Notes: generated from the letters alone by a model not told the origin. DNA of 64,000 nt from JAFAXD01 sp963760435 (GCA_963760435.1 CAVXDE010000023.1:62001-126000); one strand, 5' to 3'; numbered from the stretch's first letter, positions 26,559-36,755 are shown. Made by a program: numbers and translations.

Positions 26559-26716
26559 GGTGAGCATCGCGCAAGCTCGAGGCTAGAGATTGCGCTTAGC
26601 CGATCGGCGCGATGCCCACGCTGTCGGCTCTTACCGTTAGCTCTGACAGCGTGGGCAAAATCGCCACAAGCGCCGGCGCGAATTGTTTGATCAGTGCCGG
26701 CGATTTTGCCCACCCT
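26556..26716. repeat. nested palindromic intergenic element
   Basis: The tract begins GTAGGGTGAGCATCGCGC and ends GCCCACCCTAC. Inside are GCCCACGCTGTC (26614-26625) paired with GACAGCGTGGGC (26645-26656), and GTGGGCAAAATCGCC (26651-26665) paired with GGCGATTTTGCCCAC (26699-26713). The arms share the GTGGGC half, so two alternative hairpins are possible. It resembles the GTAGGGTGGGC repeats seen between genes in rhizobial genomes. Confidence 0.6.
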
Positions 26717-26727
26717 ACAAACTGAAC

Positions 26728-27165
26728 CTATTTCTTCCGATCCACCACATGGCACGCCGCGACGATGGACTTGCTCGGGCTCATCCCGTTGTGGGTGTAG
26801 CACTTCTCCATCCGGTCGGGTCCGAGCACGGTGATCAGGTAAGAACCGTCCGTGTCAGATCCGAGGATCGTCTTGTTGTCGGACGCGATCGCCCAGGCGA
26901 ACGGCTCCTTGGTGTCGGCCGCGCTCGATGACGCGTGGCCCCACACCAATCGCCCATCCTGGCCGTCCACGGTGTAGATCACTTCGATATCACGGATGCG
27001 CGGCGCATCGTTGGCCGTTTGCTGGCCCGGATGATACTGATTGTTGCCGAAGACGATCGCCTTGCCCTTGCCGGACCAGGTGCCTTTGAGGTCAGGAGCG
27101 CCATCCTGCGCCTGCGCAGCCGTGGCAAAGCCTGCAAGCACCAACATAACAGCAAAAGCTCTCAT
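26728..27165 (-). CDS. periplasmic protein of unknown function
   Basis: 145 residues from the ATG at 27165, with AAAGGAGAAG well placed upstream. A signal peptide (MRAFAVMLVLAGFATAAQAQ) is followed by DLKGTWSGKGKAIVFGNNQY, IRDIEVIYTVDGQDGRLVWG and ASDNKTILGSDTDGSYLITV, a repeated beta-strand pattern suggesting a small beta-barrel or lipocalin-like fold. Two Cys (YTHN-flanking and ACHVVD) could form a disulphide. It ends 16 bases from the CYP102 gene on the same strand. No enzyme motif. Confidence 0.65.
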   Translation of the reverse strand: MRAFAVMLVLAGFATAAQAQDGAPDLKGTWSGKGKAIVFGNNQYHPGQQTANDAPRIRDIEVIYTVDGQDGRLVWGHASSSAADTKEPFAWAIASDNKTILGSDTDGSYLITVLGPDRMEKCYTHNGMSPSKSIVAACHVVDRKK

Positions 27166-27181
27166 AAATTCTTCTCCTTTT

Positions 27182-30100
27182 TCAACTCTTCGGCCAGATA
27201 TCGACCAGATAGCGCGAGCTCGCTTTGAGCGAAGCGAGCCAAGCCTTCGCTTCAGCCTCGGAACAGCCGCGCTTGGCACGGCAGATCGCCAATACGGCCT
27301 GCTCGACCGCGGGCGCCATGGTCGAGGCGTCGCCGCAGACATAGACGACGGCGCCCTGTTCGATCAGTTCCCAGAATCGATCGCGCCGCTGCGTCAGACG
27401 ATGCTGCACGTAACATTTGTCGCCGGTGTCGGGGCGCGAATAGGCAGGCTCGAGCTCGACCACGCCGGCTTGCGCGAAGGCCGCAAACTCATCCGCGTAG
27501 ATGTGATCCTGCTCGGGATGTCGGCAGCCCTGGAACAGCAGCGCCGGTCCGACCGTCTGGCCGCGCAACTTCATCGCGGCGCGCGCTTGCAGGAAACCGC
27601 GATACGGCGCGACGCCGGTTCCGGCGCCGATCATGATCATAGGCACCATTGGATCCTCGGGCGGGCGAAACGGAATGCTGGGCGGCCGGATGAAACACTC
27701 AACCGCGGCGCCCTTCTCGATTGCCGCCAGATAACCGGATGCCACGCCACGATAGACGCCGTGCCCGGAGCGCGCCGGCCCCTCGACAACGCCAACCGTG
27801 ATGCTGGCCTCATCGCGTGACAGCAGCGGAGAGGAGGAAATCGAGAAATAGCGCGGCCGCATCGTCGGTACGAGCTCCACGAAGAGATTGAACGGCAGCT
27901 TGCAGGACGCACAGTCCTCGAGCAGATCGAGCAACGATCTGTTGCGCGCCAGCACCTCGTCGCGATAGCGCGCTGTCGCCTCGGGTCCGTCACCGCTCAG
28001 CGCCACAAGTGCTGCTTTCTCCGCCGGCACCTCGGTGTAGTCGACCAGCATCTCGATGTCGGAGCGCCTGGCAGGATCCTGCAGCGCGAGATAGCCTGAC
28101 AGCAACAAGTTGAGATCGACCGGACGGTCCACCGGCAGGAACGATTTGCCGATCCCGTTGAACCTGATGCGCACGTGCGCATTCTCGCGGCAGCCCGAAC
28201 CGCGTCAGAACGCGCCGAACCACTTCGGGCGAATTACGCGGCAGCACCGCAAGGTGGTCCCCTTCCCGGTATGACAGCCCCTCGGGCACCCGAAGCACGA
28301 CGTGCCGCGTCGAGCGGTCCGACGGCCGCGGTCCGTCACGCCGCTGCAGCTCGCGATTTTCCAGGATCAGCATCGGTCGCGCGCCGAATTCGGCGATCAG
28401 CGTTTCGGGCTGTGCCGAGGGCTCCAGCAACTCGATCTTCGTAGCGATGGCCCTTGACGACATCCTGCGGCGCCGCAGTCGGCGCGCCCAGGCTGCGGCC
28501 GAGCGCATCAAACAAACCGGCATACCATTGGCGGAACTCGCTATCGATGTCGCCGCTCTGGTCACCCTCCCCGCGTGGGTGAATCGCATCGGCCGCCATG
28601 CGCTGCCAGCTCCGCAGTCGATGAGTCGCGGAATGCGCTGGAATGTATCCGCCCAATCATGATCGCCGCAGCCGAACACCGTGAAGCGAACCCCGGCAAA
28701 CGCATCCTGCGACAGCGACTTGCTGCTGACCCACTCCACGAATTTTGCGGCATTGTCGGTCGGCGTGCCGTTGTAGGACGCCGTCACCACCACGACCGCG
28801 CCCGTCTTCGGCAGCTTGCCAACCGTCGCGTCGAGTTCCTGGACCTCCGCCTCGATAGCCGTGCACGGTCGCATCCTCGGCAATGCGACGCGCGATAGCC
28901 TCGCTCGCGCCGGTGTTGGAGCCGTAGAGAACCAGAAGCGGCGTTCCGGAGCGCACCTCGGGTGCAGCGACAGCGTCGTGCTCGGGATGAACATCGACTT
29001 GTGCCGGCCCTGCAGCGCGCGCGGCCAACGGCGCCCGATCCCGGCGCGGCCGCACCTTGATCCGGAATCCGACCGGCTTGATGGTCAATGTCTGCTTGAG
29101 CTTGAGCTCGTAGCCGAAGTGATCGATCAGCTCGAAGCGCTGCAGAATCATGGCGAGCGCGAGGGTCGCTTCCTGCAGGGCGAAGTAGCGGCCGATGCAA
29201 GCGCGAAACCCGGTTCCGAACGGCCGATAAGCCGTGGCCGGCCGCTGTTTAACCGCTTCGGGATCGAAGTGGGACGGATCGAATTTGTCCGGGTCCGAAC
29301 CCCAGATCGTCTTGTCCCGATGCAGCGCCGGCACCAGCACCATGAGCGGTTGATCGGGCGTCACCGGGTATTTGCCGCCGAGCAGCGTTGGCTCCAACGC
29401 ATGCCGGTTGAACGCGGGCGCCGGCGGCCACAGGCGCAGCGCCTCGTTTAGAATCTGACCAATGTAATGCAGCTGATGCACCTGCTCTTCGTCGGGCGGA
29501 GCCGGATTGGCGCCGAGCACCGCGTCCACTTCCGCATAGGCTTTCGCCAGCACATCGGGATTGTGGATGAGGTTGTAGAGCGTGAAGGTCAGTAGGCCAC
29601 TCGTGGTTTCGTGACCGGCGACCAGGAAGGTCAGGATCTGATAGCGAATGTTGATGGGGTCCAAGCCTTGGCCTGATTGCCGGTCGATGCCGCTCAGCAT
29701 GGCCTGCAGCAAGTCAGTGCATTTGTCCTGGTCCGGGTCCGCTTGCCGGGCGGCGATCAGTTGATCAACGAGGGAGTTCTGTATCGATACATCTTCTCGC
29801 ATCCTGCGATGCCCGCGAAAGTCGAGGCGTCGTTGGATCGGAAGCTTGCTCAAACTGCTGGTGGCATACTCCAGCGCGTCAACCATCGCGACCACGAATG
29901 GATGCGGCTCTTTGCTGTAAAAAGAATTGAAGCGATAGGAAAATGCGCAGAGGCCGATGGTGTCGAGCGCCAGCCTGGTCATGTCGGCGGCGACGTCGAT
30001 ATCTTCGTCGGGATTGAGCCGCGACCATTTCTCCACCAGCTGGGTGGCAATGTCGCTCATCTCCGGCAAATAGCTGCGGATCGCCATCGAGCCGAACGAA

Positions 30101-30429
30101 GGCGTCAGGATATTGTGCGCCTTTTTCCAGTTCGGCTCGTGGGTCCAGGCGGTGAACAGGCCGTCGCCGACGATGACCCGCGCCTGCAGCAATCCGGGCC
30201 CGAGGATCTTGTCGAACCGATGATCGTCGCAGACTTCATTCACCAGTTCGAAGCTCGACAACACAGTGAGCGAACGGCCGGCGAGCTCGAGGCGGAATAT
30301 CGGCCCATAGATCTTCGCAAGCTCGACCAGGTTTAGCAGTGGCGTATCGCCCTGCAGGTCGAGCAGATTGCCGATGATCGGATGACCGGGGGGTTTGGGA
30401 ATGAGATCCAACGCGGCTTGCGCCACCAT
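27182..30429 (-). pseudogene. CYP102-type self-sufficient cytochrome P450 (P450 plus CPR fusion), four frameshifts
   Basis: The P450 half is intact over about 465 residues: KPPGHPIIGNLLDLQGDTP start, I-helix LVAGHETTSG (residue 271 on), K-helix NEALRLWPP (Glu329/Arg332) and haem loop PFGTGFRACIGR with Cys411, as in P450 BM3. The FMN part starts LLVLYGSNTGASEAIARRIA. It then changes frame at about 28860, 28610, 28445 and 28190, each time resuming good family sequence (DATVGKLPKTGAVVVVTASY; FGCGDHDWADTFQRIP; RHVVLRVPEGLSYREGDHLA; MRPRYFSISSSPL). The C-terminal FAD/NADPH half (MIMIGAGTGVAPYRGFLQAR, VYVCGDASTMAPAVEQAVLA) is complete. These enzymes hydroxylate fatty acids. Four shifts in one gene suggest a true pseudogene or a poor-quality patch. 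Confidence 0.85.
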
Positions 30430-30563
30430 GCCGTACCCTTCCGTGAAGGTTCATCCGTCCCGGCGGCATGTTGGGCGGAAACGTTTCGTTAATCAAGCAA
30501 CCTTGCCGGAGCCTGCGGCCATTGATAATCCGCTGGCGTCATCGTTGGAAATGCGAGGGCCAA

Positions 30564-31070
30564 ATGAACAAGACGCAACGCAGTGTCGAAGCGGTGATCG
30601 CTTTCAGCCGCTGGCTGATCCTGCCGATGCTGCTCGGCCTCGTTGTCGGCCTCGGTATCATTCTGTGGAAGTTTGCGCTTCACCTCTGGCAGGTGATCAT
30701 CGCCCTGCCGGGCGCCGCCGACACCGAGGTCGTCGTCGAAGTATTGAAGCTCGCGGATTTTGTGCTGGTCGGATACCTGATGCTCATCATTATCTTTTCC
30801 GGGTATTCCAACTTTATCCGCCGGATCGATCCGGCCGAGCACCCCGATTGGCCGGCCTGGATAACGGACGTTGATTTCACTGCTACGAAACAGAAATTGC
30901 TGAGCACCGTCGTCGTCATTGGCGTGCTGGCGGCAATTGAAGTCTATCTGCATCTCGACAGCATGACGGACCTGTCGAAGCTCGGCTGGCTGATCGCCTT
31001 CCTGCTGACGATCGTCGTATCCACCATCGGCCTTGCCATCGCCGACCGGATCGCCGGCACCAAGGGGTGA
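30564..31070 (+). CDS. UPF0114 (YqhA-family) inner-membrane protein
   Basis: 168 residues, four membrane helices: LILPMLLGLVVGLGIILWKF, LADFVLVGYLMLIIIFSGYS, KLLSTVVVIGVLAAIEVYLH and LIAFLLTIVVSTIGLAIADR. The SGYSNFIRR and DWPAWITDVDFTATKQKLLS signatures are those of the YqhA/UPF0114 family, whose function is not firmly known. The ATG at 30564 follows GCGAGGGCCAA. It is divergent from the CYP102 gene and meets the NCS1 transporter gene tail to tail 2 bases away. Confidence 0.85.
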   Translation: MNKTQRSVEAVIAFSRWLILPMLLGLVVGLGIILWKFALHLWQVIIALPGAADTEVVVEVLKLADFVLVGYLMLIIIFSGYSNFIRRIDPAEHPDWPAWITDVDFTATKQKLLSTVVVIGVLAAIEVYLHLDSMTDLSKLGWLIAFLLTIVVSTIGLAIADRIAGTKG

Positions 31071-31072
31071 TG

Positions 31073-32440
31073 TCACTTGCCGATAAACCTTATCGTCAAC
31101 GCGTAGCCTGTTCCCGTGATGAGCGCGGTGAGCAACGTCGGCATCAGGCTGGCGGGGATCAGATAGACGCACATCACGAGCCCGATCGCCGTCCAGGCGA
31201 CGGCGATCCGATTGAAGCCGGCCCAATAGATATAACGGCCCTTGCGGTCGTAGAGCGCGGGCACGTCGATGCGCAAGCGACTGACGAACAGGTAATCGAA
31301 CACGAGCACGCCCGCGACCGGCGAGAACACATCGCCGAGCATGGTGACGTATTCGAAATACCCCAGCACACCGGGCACGGCCGACAAGCCGAGGCCAAGC
31401 AGCGCCGCGACCAACGTGGTCCAGAACCGGCCAAACCGTTCGAACATATTGGAGAGCGAGAGGCCTGCCGAATAGAGATTGAGGACATTGATGGTCCAGG
31501 CGTCGACGCAGAGGAACACCAGCAAGGCGAGCAGCACCAGCCGGCTTTGCTCCACGTCGACGGCGAGCACGAATGGATTGGGCACTTTGCCGAGCGTGGC
31601 CGCAGCCCCATAGGCACCCAACGCCGTCGATAACAACATGCCGAGTGTGCCGGCCGCGAAGGTTGCCACGCACACGTCGGTGCGGGAGCGGCTGTACCGG
31701 GCAAAGTCGGCAGCGTCGGCGATGGTGGTGAACCAGCCCGCGATGCTGACATTGATCCAACTGGCGACGAGCACCCAACTCCAAGTGCTTGCCCCTGGAT
31801 ACGACAGGACCGCCGCGATCCGGAAGTTCGGGTCGTCGTGGCGCGCAAACAACACGAACAGATACGCCATCGCCACGACCTTGATCGGCAAAGCAACGCG
31901 CGACAGCGCCGTCAGCGAGCCGTAGCCAATCACCGCAACACCAGCCTGGATCAATCCGAAGATAACGCTGACCCCGACCAGCGGCAGGGTCGTCTCCGTC
32001 AGCTTGGGCAGCATCGCCACGATGGCGGATGCACCCGCCAAGGTCTGGAATGCGAACCAGTAGACCGACGCGACGGTACGCAGCAGCGAGGGAATGGCTT
32101 TGGCGCCGCGCCAACCATACACCGCGCGGGTAGCGACTTGGCCCGGGATGCCGTAATCGACACCGATCGTCGCCATCACCAGATAGAAGGCCAGGGCGAC
32201 CGCCGTCCCTGCGACTTGCGCCATTACGGCGGGCACGAACGGCAAGCCGGCAGCGACCGCCAATCCGCCGCTCAGCAGCGTGCCCGGGTTGATCATGAAA
32301 TTGAACATGATGCTGAAGAGATCGAACCAGCCCACGGTCCGGCGTTCGGGCGGGACCGGTTCAATCCCGAACTGCTCGACCCCGGCAGGCTGCCGATAGC
32401 GCTGCCGCAGCGCGTCCTCGATCTTGTGCGCCGACGTCAT
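31073..32440 (-). CDS. NCS1-family nucleobase:cation symporter
   Basis: 455 residues with about 12 membrane helices. The N-terminal signature is PPERRTVGWFDLFSIMFNFM and INPGTLLSGGLAVAAGLPFV; GVDYGIPGQVATRAVYGWRG matches the conserved NCS1 loop. Later helices include LALLVFLCVDAWTINVLNLY and ending segments IAVAWTAIGLVMCVYLIPAS. The family imports cytosine, purines, allantoin, hydantoin or related bases with a proton or sodium. The substrate cannot be told. Followed on the same strand, upstream, by an LprI-like gene 6 bases from its start. Confidence 0.85.
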   Translation of the reverse strand: MTSAHKIEDALRQRYRQPAGVEQFGIEPVPPERRTVGWFDLFSIMFNFMINPGTLLSGGLAVAAGLPFVPAVMAQVAGTAVALAFYLVMATIGVDYGIPGQVATRAVYGWRGAKAIPSLLRTVASVYWFAFQTLAGASAIVAMLPKLTETTLPLVGVSVIFGLIQAGVAVIGYGSLTALSRVALPIKVVAMAYLFVLFARHDDPNFRIAAVLSYPGASTWSWVLVASWINVSIAGWFTTIADAADFARYSRSRTDVCVATFAAGTLGMLLSTALGAYGAAATLGKVPNPFVLAVDVEQSRLVLLALLVFLCVDAWTINVLNLYSAGLSLSNMFERFGRFWTTLVAALLGLGLSAVPGVLGYFEYVTMLGDVFSPVAGVLVFDYLFVSRLRIDVPALYDRKGRYIYWAGFNRIAVAWTAIGLVMCVYLIPASLMPTLLTALITGTGYALTIRFIGK

Positions 32441-32446
32441 GCGCGT

Positions 32447-33061
32447 TCAGTTCGTGTCGCCAATGTGTTGTTCGATCCAGATCGCCTGGTGCGCGGTCGC
32501 ATCAAGCAAGCAGTCGGCGTCTTCGATGATAGCGATCGTGCCACCCTGGGCCTCGACATGCGGCAGGGTGCAGCGTGCGTCCCGGTAGGCAAGCCACGCA
32601 CGTTCGAGCTTGCGCCGGGCCTCGCATATGTCAGGGCTGTCGCACTTGCTCGTCCAGGATTTGTAGGCTGCGTTGAGCCGCTCATCCCAGATCGCGGTTT
32701 CACGGCGCAAGCAATCTGCCATCGCTACGGTCGAGCCGTTCGACGGGGCAGCAAGGCACGGCGTGCTGACGACCCCGATACAGCTTGCGGCATCGGGTTT
32801 ATCCGGGTGGCCAGCCTTCGCGGCCATCCAGGCTTTGGCGTCGATCTTCTCGCCGGTGGGAGACTCGTCGCTCGACGCCCCTGCCCCGCCTTTCGTGGCG
32901 TCTGCCGCGATCTTCAGGCATGCCGCAACCACGGCGCGGTCACCGGCACGCAGCTTCGCATCGTTGCCGCCATCCTGGCCGAACGCACCAGCAGCGGACA
33001 GCAACATGCCGATCAACAGCGTGGCCCGAACAGCGTGCAACAGATTTGAATCTCTCAGCAT
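32447..33061 (-). CDS. LprI-type (DUF1311) secreted protein
   Basis: 204 residues from the ATG at 33061 (MLRDSNLLHAVRATLLIGML). A signal peptide ends near GAFGQ. The C-terminal part is the lysozyme-inhibitor LprI domain: CLRRETAIWDERLNAAYKSW, then RRKLERAWLAYRDARC, with paired Cys (SKCDSPDIC, CTLP, DCLL). The N-terminal part (AVVAACLKIAADATKG, ASCIGVVSTPCL) also has Cys pairs. Members are periplasmic and may inhibit lysozyme, though many are untested. The frame upstream of 33061 is open but not family-like. Possibly co-transcribed with the NCS1 transporter. Confidence 0.75.
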   Translation of the reverse strand: MLRDSNLLHAVRATLLIGMLLSAAGAFGQDGGNDAKLRAGDRAVVAACLKIAADATKGGAGASSDESPTGEKIDAKAWMAAKAGHPDKPDAASCIGVVSTPCLAAPSNGSTVAMADCLRRETAIWDERLNAAYKSWTSKCDSPDICEARRKLERAWLAYRDARCTLPHVEAQGGTIAIIEDADCLLDATAHQAIWIEQHIGDTN

Positions 33062-33198
33062 TCTCAATGTCTCCCGGCTCGCAAGCCTTTTACCAGATGC
33101 AAGCGCCCGCGGCCGAATACCGGAACCTAAGCCCGGCACCGGCGTTCCCCCACGGTTCATCCTGCCCGCGTACCGACTGCCACAACCGAAAGCCACCG

Positions 33199-34743
33199 AT
33201 GGCCGATTCCATCAAAGCGCAGCAAGCGTCCGGGCAAGGCAAGTACGTTGAGGCTCCGCTTCAAATTCCATCCGCGTCACGTGCCACACCATCCGTCTCA
33301 CAGGTGGATGCCACAGGAAGCACGCTCAAAACCAACATTCCGGCGCGGCTTGATCGACTTCCCTGGAGCCGCTTTCATCTCCTGGTCGTGCTGGCGCTCG
33401 GTATCACCTGGGTCCTTGACGGCCTCGAAGTCACGATCGTCGGCGCCATCGGTCCAGTCCTGCAAAATGCACAGACGCTTGGCCTGTCCGCGACGGAGAT
33501 TGGCGGCGCGGCTTCCGCCTATGTCTCGGGCGCGGTCATCGGCGCGTTGGTGTTCGGGTGGCTCACCGACCGGCACGGACGCAAGCTCATGTTCTATGTC
33601 ACCCTTGCGGTCTATCTCGCCGGGGTGCTCGCTACGGCAACCTCTTGGGATGCGCTGAGCTTTGCCGCCTTTCGTGCCATCACCGGGTTCGGCATCGGCG
33701 GCGAATATGCGGCCATCAACTCGGCAATCGATGAGCTCATCCCGGCGCGCTATCGGGGCCGCATCGACCTGATCGTGAATGGGAGCTTCTGGCTCGGCGC
33801 CGCCGCCGGCTCTGGTGCCGCGTTGCTCCTGCTCGACCCGACCCTGCTGGGGCCCGATACCGGCTGGCGCCTAAGCTTCGCGATTGGCGGGGTTCTGGGG
33901 CTCGGTATTCTACTGATGCGCCGCCACGTGCCCGAGAGTCCGCGCTGGCTGGTGACACACGGCCACGCGCGCAATGCGGAAGCGACCGTTGCCGATATCG
34001 AGACGCGCGTGCGTAGCGAAACTGGACGCGATCTCGATCGGCCGCAAAAATTTCTCGAAGTCCATCCGCGCACGAGCTTTGGCCTTGGGCTGATCTTTCA
34101 GGCCATGTATGGCAAATACCGGAGTCGCAGCATCCTGGCGCTGAGCCTGATGATCGCCCAGTCGTTCCTGTTCAATGCTGTTTATTTCAGTTACGGGCTC
34201 GTGCTCAATCGGTTCGAACAAGTCGAGGCGCACCGGACTGGACTCTATTTGCTGCTCCTGTGCATCAGCAACTTCATGGGGCCACTGCTCTTGGGATCGC
34301 TGTTCGACACGCTGGGCCGGCGCAAAATGATTACCGGAACTTACGCAATCAGCGGCGTTCTTCTCGTTGCGACCGCGTTTGCGTTCGGCTTCGGCGCCCT
34401 CACCGCCTGGACCCAGACCTTCGCCTGGATGGCGATTTTCTTCTTCGCCTCGGCAGCGGCAAGCTCCGCCTATCTAACCGCGAGCGAGATCTTCCCGTTG
34501 GAGACGCGCGCGCTCGCGATTGCGATCTTCTACGCACTTGGAACAAGCGTCGGCGCCACCGCGCCGCTGCTGTTCGGGTATTTGCTGGAGTGGGATTCGC
34601 CCTGGCCGCTCGCCGGCGGATACCTGTTCGCGGCTGTACTCATGCTGATCGCCGCCCTGGTCGAAGCGAAACTTGGCATTGACGCGGAAATGCGCTCGCT
34701 CGAGGACATCGCCGACCCGCTGTCGGGTACGCGTGCCGTATAG
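33199..34743 (+). CDS. MFS transporter (sugar/aromatic-acid:H+ symporter-like)
   Basis: 514 residues from the ATG at 33199. After a hydrophilic N-terminus of about 60 residues come 12 helices. The family loops are DGLEVTIVGAIGPVLQ at helix 1, FGWLTDRHGRKLMFYVTLAV between helices 2 and 3, FGIGGEYAAINSAIDELIPA at helix 4-5 and GSLFDTLGRRKMITGTYAIS in the second half. RRHVPESPRWLVTHG follows helix 6 as in sugar-porter and SP-type carriers. Likely a proton symporter for an organic acid or sugar. It diverges from the LprI gene, with 137 bases between starts. Confidence 0.8.
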   Translation: MADSIKAQQASGQGKYVEAPLQIPSASRATPSVSQVDATGSTLKTNIPARLDRLPWSRFHLLVVLALGITWVLDGLEVTIVGAIGPVLQNAQTLGLSATEIGGAASAYVSGAVIGALVFGWLTDRHGRKLMFYVTLAVYLAGVLATATSWDALSFAAFRAITGFGIGGEYAAINSAIDELIPARYRGRIDLIVNGSFWLGAAAGSGAALLLLDPTLLGPDTGWRLSFAIGGVLGLGILLMRRHVPESPRWLVTHGHARNAEATVADIETRVRSETGRDLDRPQKFLEVHPRTSFGLGLIFQAMYGKYRSRSILALSLMIAQSFLFNAVYFSYGLVLNRFEQVEAHRTGLYLLLLCISNFMGPLLLGSLFDTLGRRKMITGTYAISGVLLVATAFAFGFGALTAWTQTFAWMAIFFFASAAASSAYLTASEIFPLETRALAIAIFYALGTSVGATAPLLFGYLLEWDSPWPLAGGYLFAAVLMLIAALVEAKLGIDAEMRSLEDIADPLSGTRAV

Positions 34744-34779
34744 GCCGGATGAGCGAAGCAAAGTCCGGGACGGGCCGCG

Positions 34780-36309
34780 CTACTGCTCCAACCGCCGCAG
34801 CGGAATCGACCACGCGAGCCAGACGCCCAAGCCGGTGAAGCCCGCAATCGTCAGAAACGCAGCCCGGAACGCATTTCCAATCTCGACCGTGGCAACCGCT
34901 TGCCGTGCCGGTTCGAGCGCGATCATTGCGTTCGGTCCCTGCTCCACAATAGTGCCGAACTGCTTGGCGAGGTCCGTATCCGTCGCGCTGAGGATGGAAA
35001 ACAGCACTGCACTGACAATCGCCGTGCCGAAGGCCGCACCAACGGAACGCGAGAATTGCACGGTTGCTGCACCAGCACCCAGCATCTTGGGCCCAGCCAC
35101 CGCCTGCACGGTGACTTGCACGACGCCCATCACGGTGCCCATGAACAGCGCGTTCAAACCGAAAACCCAAGGCAGCTCGCGTATGCTGAGGTACGGCGCC
35201 CAATAAGCGAGGAATAGCAGGCTCGCGGTCGCAACCATCAGGCCAAAAAACGGAAGGATTGTCGTGCACCCGGTCCTGCTGACGATCCGCCCGGTAATGA
35301 CCGAGCCAATCCCAATGCCGATCGTCAGCGGCATCAATAACAAGCCAATCTCCCCCGGGGGCGCTCCGCGCACAGCCCGAAGATAGATCGGCAGGAACGC
35401 AATCAGAGATACCAGTGCAGCGCCATGGCAGGCAGCCAGCGCATCGCTGCGCCAGACCGTCGGGTCTCTCAGCAACGAAACAGGAAGGAGCGGCAGTGCA
35501 ACGTGTTGCTCATGCCGCCACAGCGCCAAAACCAGAACGGCCGCGCAGAATAGAAGCGCGCTGCTGGTCGCAAGGCTCTGTGCATCGGCGTGCTGGACCT
35601 GCTCGATCGCCAGGATGACGCAACTGACGAAACCTGCGAACAGCACCAGTCCCAATGTATCGAATTTTCCGCGCACATGCGCGCCGCGGCGCAAATCGAG
35701 CCGCTGTACCAGCGCCAGCGCCACGAGCCCGATCGGTATGTTGATCAGAAAGATCGCCGGCCAACCAAACATCTCCGTCAGATAGCCACCGACCACCGGC
35801 CCCAGGCCGTTGGACGTCACCGCAACGCCGGCAAGGTATCCTTGATAACGGCCGCGTTCGCGCGGTGGCACCGCCTCGCCCACCAGCGCCTGCGACAAGG
35901 TCATCAGCCCGCCGCCGCCAAACCCTTGCACGATGCGCATCGCACTCAGCATCCAGATATTGAACGACAGCGCGCATAGCACTGACGCCAGCATGAAGAT
36001 GATCAAGGCAATGAACATGAGGCGACGGCGTCCGAACGCATCTCCGAGCCGGCCATAGACAGGAGCCGCGATCGTGCCGGCGATCAGGTAGGACACCACA
36101 ACCCAGGAGACACGCTGTACCTCGCCCAAGCTCGATGCGATCGCCGGCAGGGCCGTCGCCACGATAGTCTGATCGATCACGGCCAGAAACATCGGCAGCA
36201 TGATCGACGGAAATATCGCCCAAAAGACCGGCCGCGTTGCCGGCGTACCGCTCCGGCTCGCCGGGGGCGTTGCGGCTGTTCGTTGGTCGACCGTGGTTTG
36301 GCTGCTCAT
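34780..36309 (-). CDS. MFS DHA2-family (14-helix) drug exporter
   Basis: 509 residues from the ATG at 36309 (MSSQTTVDQRTAATPP). Helix 1 has MLPMFLAVIDQTIVATALPA, the DHA2 motif D1; motif A is YGRLGDAFGRRRLMFIALII; motif C region is SNGLGPVVGGYLTEMFGWPA followed by IFLINIPIGLVALALV. These are the marks of EmrB/QacA-type proton antiporters exporting toxic compounds. No membrane-fusion partner or TetR regulator is adjacent. An earlier in-frame start at 36549 is not supported by family sequence. Confidence 0.85.
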   Translation of the reverse strand: MSSQTTVDQRTAATPPASRSGTPATRPVFWAIFPSIMLPMFLAVIDQTIVATALPAIASSLGEVQRVSWVVVSYLIAGTIAAPVYGRLGDAFGRRRLMFIALIIFMLASVLCALSFNIWMLSAMRIVQGFGGGGLMTLSQALVGEAVPPRERGRYQGYLAGVAVTSNGLGPVVGGYLTEMFGWPAIFLINIPIGLVALALVQRLDLRRGAHVRGKFDTLGLVLFAGFVSCVILAIEQVQHADAQSLATSSALLFCAAVLVLALWRHEQHVALPLLPVSLLRDPTVWRSDALAACHGAALVSLIAFLPIYLRAVRGAPPGEIGLLLMPLTIGIGIGSVITGRIVSRTGCTTILPFFGLMVATASLLFLAYWAPYLSIRELPWVFGLNALFMGTVMGVVQVTVQAVAGPKMLGAGAATVQFSRSVGAAFGTAIVSAVLFSILSATDTDLAKQFGTIVEQGPNAMIALEPARQAVATVEIGNAFRAAFLTIAGFTGLGVWLAWSIPLRRLEQ

Positions 36310-36389
36310 TGAGCAAAAACGTTCTATTCCCGGTGACCGTTCCGGCCGCATGGCTGCGAACCAATCGGTGAGATATTTGTTGGAACAGT

Positions 36390-36575
36390 ATGGCCCGAAC
36401 CGCCGACCTGCGACGTAAATCCGAGGAATGCGCACGGCTTGCGCAGCGGACAGATCACGCCGGCGTGAGAACCCGCTACCGGATCGTCGCCGAGCAGTGG
36501 GCCGAGCTCGCCGAGCGGGCTGCGAAACCCCCCGCTCGCAATGTCTCATCCCGCGGCGGCCGGCGTGCCCGATAG
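36390..36575 (+). CDS. small helical protein, rhizobial type
   Basis: 61 residues: MARTADLRRKSEECARLAQR, then TRYRIVAEQWAELAERAA and a basic tail RGGRRAR. The pattern (basic start, ExCxxLA, AxQWxxLAE) matches a group of small Bradyrhizobium-like proteins of unknown function, from memory of the group and not from a search. Likely one long helix or a helical hairpin. It is divergent from the DHA2 exporter gene. Confidence 0.5.
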   Translation: MARTADLRRKSEECARLAQRTDHAGVRTRYRIVAEQWAELAERAAKPPARNVSSRGGRRAR

Positions 36576-36663
36576 CAATGCAAATTACAAATTCAGGTTG
36601 ACTCGGTCATAACCAAAACGTCAGTTTGCCGCTAAAGCCCGTCCGACGTAACCCGGATGGACT

Positions 36664-36692
36664 TGTCATTGCGACCGGAGCGAAGCAATCCA
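36664..36692. repeat. REP-like palindrome (GTCATTGCG...CGAAGCAATC)
   Basis: GTCATTGCGACCGGAGCGAA followed by GCAATC. The text resembles a dispersed bacterial intergenic repeat (GTCATTGCGAGCGAAGC type). One copy noticed in the window. It opens the 1 kb non-coding tract 36576-37551. Confidence 0.5.
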
Positions 36693-36755
36693 GAGAGCTT
36701 CCCGCGCGCGCAATCAGATTTTAGCCGCCAAGCTAGATGACGGGTCTGCATCAGT

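Noticed and set aside
30489..32114. 541-residue minus-strand frame
   Set aside because: An out-of-frame reading of the NCS1 transporter and the antisense of UPF0114.
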